Notes under the pieces: generated by a model | Told to the model about the DNA's origin: nothing | Databases searched by the model: none | Seen by the model: only the letters and a program-made list of their open reading frames with translations | Source of the DNA: CAZGRP01 sp964527995 | GTDB lineage: Bacteria > Zhuqueibacterota > Zhuqueibacteria > Oceanimicrobiales > CAZGRP01 | Reading direction: 5' to 3' | Length of the DNA stretch: 64,000 bases | NCBI GenBank assembly: GCA_964527995.1 | Contig: CAZGRP010000017.1 | Span: 5,851 to 69,850 of the forward strand | Shown: in pieces, positions 60,470 through 64,000 of the stretch | Layout of the letters: every line of letters starts with the position of its first letter | Position numbering within the stretch: the first letter of the stretch is position 1 | Translations under genes and position numbers: made by a program

Positions 60470-62011
60470 GTGTTACGCCGGTTGAGTTTGTGGCTGCCAG
60501 TCAGCGTTACCCTATTCGGGTTTGCAGTCCAGGGAACAGAAGCCCAGGTCGACGCGGAGCAGGTCTCGCGTTGGGTCCAGGCCCACTCGCTGGAAGTGGT
60601 CCAGCAGCTCGCAGACCTGGCGGCCATCCCGTCGATCGCCACCAACCCGGAGGGGCTGACACGCACCCGTCGATACCTGAGTGACCGCCTGAGGCAGTAC
60701 GGCTTCACCACGCGGGAGCTGCGTGGCGGCGGCGTGCCGGCCCTGTTTGCCGAAAAGAAAGCCGCGGGGGCGACCGAGACTCTGCTGCTCTACATGCACT
60801 ATGACGGCCAGGAGGTGGACCCGGCGAAGTGGCAGAACGACCCGTTCACTCCCACTCTCTACGATCCCGGCTTTAAAAGGATTGGCCCGGTGGCGAGTCT
60901 GCCGGCCGGCCAGGCGCTGCGACCCGATCAGCGCATCGTCGCCCGGGCGGTGGCGGACGACAAGGCCCCTCTGGCTGGTTTCCTTTCCGCTCTTCGCTTC
61001 TTGCAGGAGGAGGGCTTCCAGCCGGCCGTCAATCTGAAGGTCTTTCTTGAAGGAGACGAAGAGAGCGGCTCGCCTGGACTGCGCCGCATCCTCGAAAACA
61101 GCGATTATGCCACTCTGCTTGCCGCCGATGCCATGATCATCCTCGACGCGCCGCGCTATCCCACCGACGATCCGACGGTCTATCTGGGCACCCGGGGCAT
61201 TGTCAGCGCAGATTTGACCGTCTACGGGCCGGCGAAACCGCTGCATAGCGGGCATTACGGCAATTGGGCCTTGAACCCGGCTATCGAGCTGGCCCGCGTG
61301 CTGGCCTCTATGGTGGATGAAAACGGCCGGGTCCTTGTCAAGGGGTACTATGCGAACCGCATACCACTCACCCGGGAAGAAAAGGAAGCCCTGGCGGCTC
61401 TGCCCAATGTCGATCGCGAGCTGCAGCGCGAATTCGGCCTCACCCGCGTCTACGGCAAGGGCCGCCGATTGCCGGAGTTGATCACCTATCCGTCGCTGAA
61501 CGTGGACGGCATGCAGTCGATGTACATCGGCGATCAGGCCCGCACGGTGATCCCGGACCGTGCCACCGCAGCGCTTGATCTGCGCCTGGTTCCGGGGCAG
61601 AAAGACGATGCCGTACTGGCGCTGGTTCGCCGGCACCTCGAGGGACTCGGATACCATGTCCTGGAGCGCGATCCGACGGCCACGGAACGCCAACAGTACG
61701 CAAAGATCGCCCGCTTCCGGCGCCGGCCGGGCGGCTACCCCAGCTTCCGGACGCCCATCGACCATCCGGCAGTGCAGAGGACAATCGCTATCCTCACGAC
61801 GGCGATGGGAAGGCGGCCCCTGGTGTTGCCCACGATCGGCGGCAGCGGGCCGCTGGTGCTTTTCAAGGAGGTGCTAGGCATACCGCCCTTCGGCATCGCC
61901 ATCTACAACCACGACTCCAATCAGCACAGTCCGAACGAAAATGTTCGACTACGCGAGTACTTTCAGGGGATCCAGATCATCGCCTCCTTGCTCGGGAACT
62001 ATGGTCGGTGA
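60470..62011 (+). CDS. Secreted M20-family dipeptidase/carboxypeptidase
   Basis: 513 aa. Signal peptide (LSLWLPVSVTLFGFAVQG). Zinc centre: His and Asp in LLYMHYDGQEVDPAKW, bridging Asp in RAVADDKAPLAGFL, catalytic Glu pair in FLEGDEESGSPGLRRI, Asp in MIILDAPRYPTDDP, and the last His in IYNHDSNQHSPNENVRL. The dimerisation lid lies at about 240-390. The start is GTG at 60470, with AAAGGAG five bases upstream. It follows the M28 terminator by 30 bases, so it is transcribed separately. It completes a local set of exported zinc peptidases (M14, two M28, M20). Confidence 0.92.
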   Translation: MLRRLSLWLPVSVTLFGFAVQGTEAQVDAEQVSRWVQAHSLEVVQQLADLAAIPSIATNPEGLTRTRRYLSDRLRQYGFTTRELRGGGVPALFAEKKAAGATETLLLYMHYDGQEVDPAKWQNDPFTPTLYDPGFKRIGPVASLPAGQALRPDQRIVARAVADDKAPLAGFLSALRFLQEEGFQPAVNLKVFLEGDEESGSPGLRRILENSDYATLLAADAMIILDAPRYPTDDPTVYLGTRGIVSADLTVYGPAKPLHSGHYGNWALNPAIELARVLASMVDENGRVLVKGYYANRIPLTREEKEALAALPNVDRELQREFGLTRVYGKGRRLPELITYPSLNVDGMQSMYIGDQARTVIPDRATAALDLRLVPGQKDDAVLALVRRHLEGLGYHVLERDPTATERQQYAKIARFRRRPGGYPSFRTPIDHPAVQRTIAILTTAMGRRPLVLPTIGGSGPLVLFKEVLGIPPFGIAIYNHDSNQHSPNENVRLREYFQGIQIIASLLGNYGR

Positions 62012-62101
62012 GGCATGCACGAGGCAGGGACGGCGACAATGAAGGGAAGGCTGTATGGCGTTCTCGGCGAGGGTATTCAATAGCCAGAAGATGAGGGCAA
62101 G

Positions 62102-63298
62102 ATGACAGATCACGAACGGAAGACATCTCATCTGTTAGGCAAAGCCTTCGGTATCGGCCTGCACAGGTACGATCCGGCTCGCTTCCCGGGTGCGGTATTC
62201 CTCGACGTGGCCGATGCTCAGTACAACCCCCTGGATCCGCAGGAGATCATCGCCGGCATTCACCCGGCGGCAAGGCCCGGAAAGTACGGCCTGGCCAAGT
62301 TCGCAGGAAACGAGATCGTGGCCGAAGTCTTGACCTCGTACCCCTGGGGTAGCGACCTGGAGTTCTACACGGACGCGGGCGAGGGTCTGGTGTACATGGC
62401 CACGGGAAGTAGTGTGGTGGAGATCAGGAGCTTGAAGGACCTCGAGTTTCAGCGGCAGCTGGCTGTGCCCGTCCGCGGGGTGACAAGCGTGGCGCTGGAT
62501 TCGCATGCGCGCCTGTGGTTGCTGTCGAATCCTCTCCGCGATGGGGACGGCGGAATCTATGTGGTCGACGATCTCGACCGGCCGCACCAGACCCACAAAG
62601 TCAGGCAGTACGCCATTCCGACGAGTCTGGATTCGATGCGGATTACGCCCTGGGGCAACAAGCTTCTGGTGGCAGACTATGGCAGCCATCGGGTGGAGTG
62701 CATCGGTGAGGATGGCGAGACCCTGGGTACGTTGTACTTTCCTTACGTCTCCGGCGTCAAGTGGGCGCCGGATGAGAGGGTTCTGATTTCGAGCGGCAAA
62801 TACGGCAAGCACACCTTTCTTCTTCTGGTGACCGGAGCGCTTCACAATCGCGTCACTTCGGGATGGTTCGGCTACGTGATGGATTACGCCACTCAGGCTT
62901 CCAACAGGGCGGATGCTTTCTATCTGGACAAGGTGCTCACCCAGTGGTACCTGGGATTCTCGGAGTTGTCGCTTCCGCTGCCGAAGAGAGCACCCTACAT
63001 GATCCGCGTGGGGAGCGGCGACTTCAGGGAAGGCCAGGCAGTGACGGAGCAGGGCTTCAAGGAGTTCACCCCCATCCTGATCTTCAGTAGTGGCCACATC
63101 GTTGCGAGCCCGAGCGACGTTGAACTGCACCTCGAAGTCATGGTGCCGTACCACCACATGATCGCACCGGCAGCCGACCTCACCTGGGAAAGGGTGAGGC
63201 GGTTCACAGGGACGTGCGCGGTCGACATGCCCGGCGTTTACAGGGTTGTAACGACGACCGAAAGCACGGTGGACGTCTATGCGGTGTGCAAGCCGTGA
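62102..63298 (+). CDS. Uncharacterised propeller-like protein
   Basis: 398 aa, not recognised as a named family. No signal peptide. Repeating beta units suggest a six- or seven-bladed propeller: GLVYMATGSSVVEIRSLKDL, VALDSHARLWLLSNPL, GGIYVVDDLDRPHQTHKV, MRITPWGNKLLVADYGSHRV, GEDGETLGTLYFP and ERVLISSGKYGKHTFLL. The last 100 residues (VTEQGFKEFTPILIFSSGHI, LHLEVMVPYHHM) look like a separate beta domain. Located 90 bases after the M20 gene. Function cannot be assigned. Confidence 0.6.
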   Translation: MTDHERKTSHLLGKAFGIGLHRYDPARFPGAVFLDVADAQYNPLDPQEIIAGIHPAARPGKYGLAKFAGNEIVAEVLTSYPWGSDLEFYTDAGEGLVYMATGSSVVEIRSLKDLEFQRQLAVPVRGVTSVALDSHARLWLLSNPLRDGDGGIYVVDDLDRPHQTHKVRQYAIPTSLDSMRITPWGNKLLVADYGSHRVECIGEDGETLGTLYFPYVSGVKWAPDERVLISSGKYGKHTFLLLVTGALHNRVTSGWFGYVMDYATQASNRADAFYLDKVLTQWYLGFSELSLPLPKRAPYMIRVGSGDFREGQAVTEQGFKEFTPILIFSSGHIVASPSDVELHLEVMVPYHHMIAPAADLTWERVRRFTGTCAVDMPGVYRVVTTTESTVDVYAVCKP

Positions 63299-63415
63299 CA
63301 GCCGGCCCCGGATGCGTTTTCTGCGATTGTGCAGGCTTGAATGAGCCCCAGTGCAGTCCTGGATGCAAGGGATGGGTCCAGGCGTGTTTTGTCCACTTGG
63401 ACACGAAATCGTCGA

Positions 63416-63444
63416 TTGACATTTGATGCAGCGTTCCCTATATT
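63416..63444 (+). promoter_or_regulatory. Consensus-like sigma-70 promoter upstream of the zinc-ribbon gene
   Basis: TTGACA (63416-63421), exactly 17 bases, TATATT (63439-63444). The start is near 63451, leaving an unusually long leader of about 240 bases. Confidence 0.8.
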
Positions 63445-63450
63445 CAAGCA

Positions 63451-63613
63451 GTTGACCAATCCTATCCCTTCTGGACGCTGCGAGGCGCTCCAGGTCGTAC
63501 GCGGGCTCACCATGTCGAACGGGCTGCACTCTTCACCAGTTTCGATCCTGTCTCAGGCTGGCAGGGACTCAGGAAGTAGGGATCGCAAGACTCGTGCGGT
63601 TTTGCGATTTTTT
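63451..63613 (+). ncRNA. Candidate structured leader or small RNA between promoter and internal terminator
   Basis: About 160 bases from the predicted start to the T-tract of an internal terminator. It contains a strong hairpin, CTGGACGC (63471-63478) with GCGCTCCAG (63485-63493, one bulged base), and no convincing ORF. It could be a cis-acting leader that controls the zinc-ribbon gene by conditional termination, or an independent small RNA. I do not recognise it as 6S, SRP, tmRNA or a known riboswitch. Confidence 0.4.
63582..63613 (+). terminator. Terminator-like hairpin inside the zinc-ribbon leader
   Basis: ATCGCAA (63582-63588) pairs with TTGCGAT (63602-63608) around a 13-base loop, followed by TTTTTTC (63608-63614). 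It lies 75 bases before the coding start. Confidence 0.65.
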
Positions 63614-63688
63614 CTTTTTGGGGACCTCTCCGATCCTTCCGAAACCCGCGCACGAAGCACCCAGTCCTTTTTCCCTGGAGGTTGTGTC

Positions 63689-63877
63689 ATGGCGGAAAAG
63701 ACCATCGTCTGTCAGGACTGCGGCGAGGAATTCGTCTTCACCGAGTCCGAGCAAAAGTTCTATTCGGAGCGCGGGTTTCAGGATCCGAAGCGGTGCAAGC
63801 CCTGTCGGGATAAGCGCAAGGCACGCAGACGTGATAGCGGGGGACGTGGCGGATGGGGCGGCCCTGGGCGCTACTGA
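63689..63877 (+). CDS. Small zinc-ribbon protein with RGG-like tail
   Basis: 62 aa. CQDCGEEFVFTESEQKFYSE followed by RCKPCRDKRKARRR forms a treble-clef/zinc-ribbon with two Cys pairs (CxxC and CxxC). The C-terminus is Gly/Arg-rich (GGRGGWGGPGRY), as in RNA- or DNA-binding tails. The family (probable zinc-ribbon domain, often annotated as cytochrome C551) is widespread and uncharacterised. ATG 63689 with TGGAGG eight bases upstream. It has its own strong promoter, long leader and downstream terminator, suggesting high, regulated expression, possibly related to ribosomes or stress. Function is not established. Confidence 0.88.
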   Translation: MAEKTIVCQDCGEEFVFTESEQKFYSERGFQDPKRCKPCRDKRKARRRDSGGRGGWGGPGRY

Positions 63878-63918
63878 GGCGAGAGCTTCGAAACATCAAG
63901 AGTGTTTACTACTTATGG

Positions 63919-63957
63919 AAGGGCACGGACCAGCGCGGATCTCGGCCGTGCCCTTTT
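63919..63957 (+). terminator. Rho-independent terminator after the zinc-ribbon gene
   Basis: AAGGGCACGG (63919-63928) pairs perfectly with CCGTGCCCTT (63946-63955), followed by TTTT (63954-63957). Confidence 0.9.
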
Positions 63958-64000
63958 GCCTGATCCTCGATGAGCAGGGGGAGGCCGGTACGGCCGGGTG

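Noticed and set aside
1..64000. CRISPR arrays, tRNA or rRNA genes, insertion sequences, prophage
   Set aside because: No regularly spaced direct repeats, cloverleaf sequences, rRNA motifs or transposase/integrase genes were seen on reading both strands.

Overview
The window is 64 kb of roughly 60% GC DNA from a Gram-negative bacterium, assembled as a scaffold with four 100-base N gaps (5845-5944, 49886-49985, 54198-54297, 56970-57069). A SusC/SusD pair, a BNR-repeat exoprotein, secreted M14/M28/M20 peptidases, multihaem cytochromes with an outer-membrane barrel, and no rRNA or tRNA point to the FCB superphylum (Gemmatimonadota, Calditrichota or KSB1-like lineages). This placement is inference. 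No marker gene fixes the phylum.

Region 1 (1-4783, minus strand) is a translationally coupled haem operon, hemA-hemC-hemD-hemE, followed by hemN cut by the window edge. Region 2 (5.1-12.0 kb, plus) holds endonuclease III, then two MalF/MalG-type sugar permeases, two small membrane proteins, a GH13 alpha-amylase-family enzyme and a secreted NAGPA-domain protein. Region 3 (12.6-25.7 kb) is an envelope nutrient block: SusC, SusD, a plug-like mini-lipoprotein, a BNR-repeat exoprotein, an M14 carboxypeptidase-like protein, an unrecognised helical protein and an AI-2E-family permease.

Region 4 (25.8-40.6 kb) is the centrepiece, an almost complete aromatic amino acid supra-operon: trpL-trpE-G-D-C-F-B-A, chorismate mutase, DAHP synthase, tyrA, a broken methyltransferase, aroA, aroE, aroC, aroK, and a 3-dehydroquinase fused to a GAF domain. 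A near-consensus promoter and a classical three-helix attenuator precede it. The leader peptide carries 3 Trp, 4 Tyr and 4 Phe codons. aroB and prephenate dehydratase are absent.

Region 5 (40.9-44.5 kb) has a BON lipoprotein, a PHP phosphoesterase, a YfcH-like epimerase and a beta-lactamase-fold hydrolase. Region 6 (44.9-54.2 kb) looks like a self-contained extracellular electron-transfer module. It comprises a sensor kinase with a periplasmic CxxCH haem motif, a sigma-54 activator, a lone receiver, two TGCG-N8-CGCA dyads 22 bp apart and a -24/-12 promoter. These are followed by an NHL-repeat lipoprotein, an OmcE/OmcS-like multihaem cytochrome (interrupted by a gap), a PpiC isomerase, a five-CxxCH lipoprotein and an outer-membrane beta-barrel. 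Region 7 (54.3-64 kb) has a GH127 arabinofuranosidase and msrB on the minus strand, then tandem M28 peptidases, an M20 peptidase, a propeller-like protein, and a small zinc-ribbon protein with a long leader that contains a terminator.
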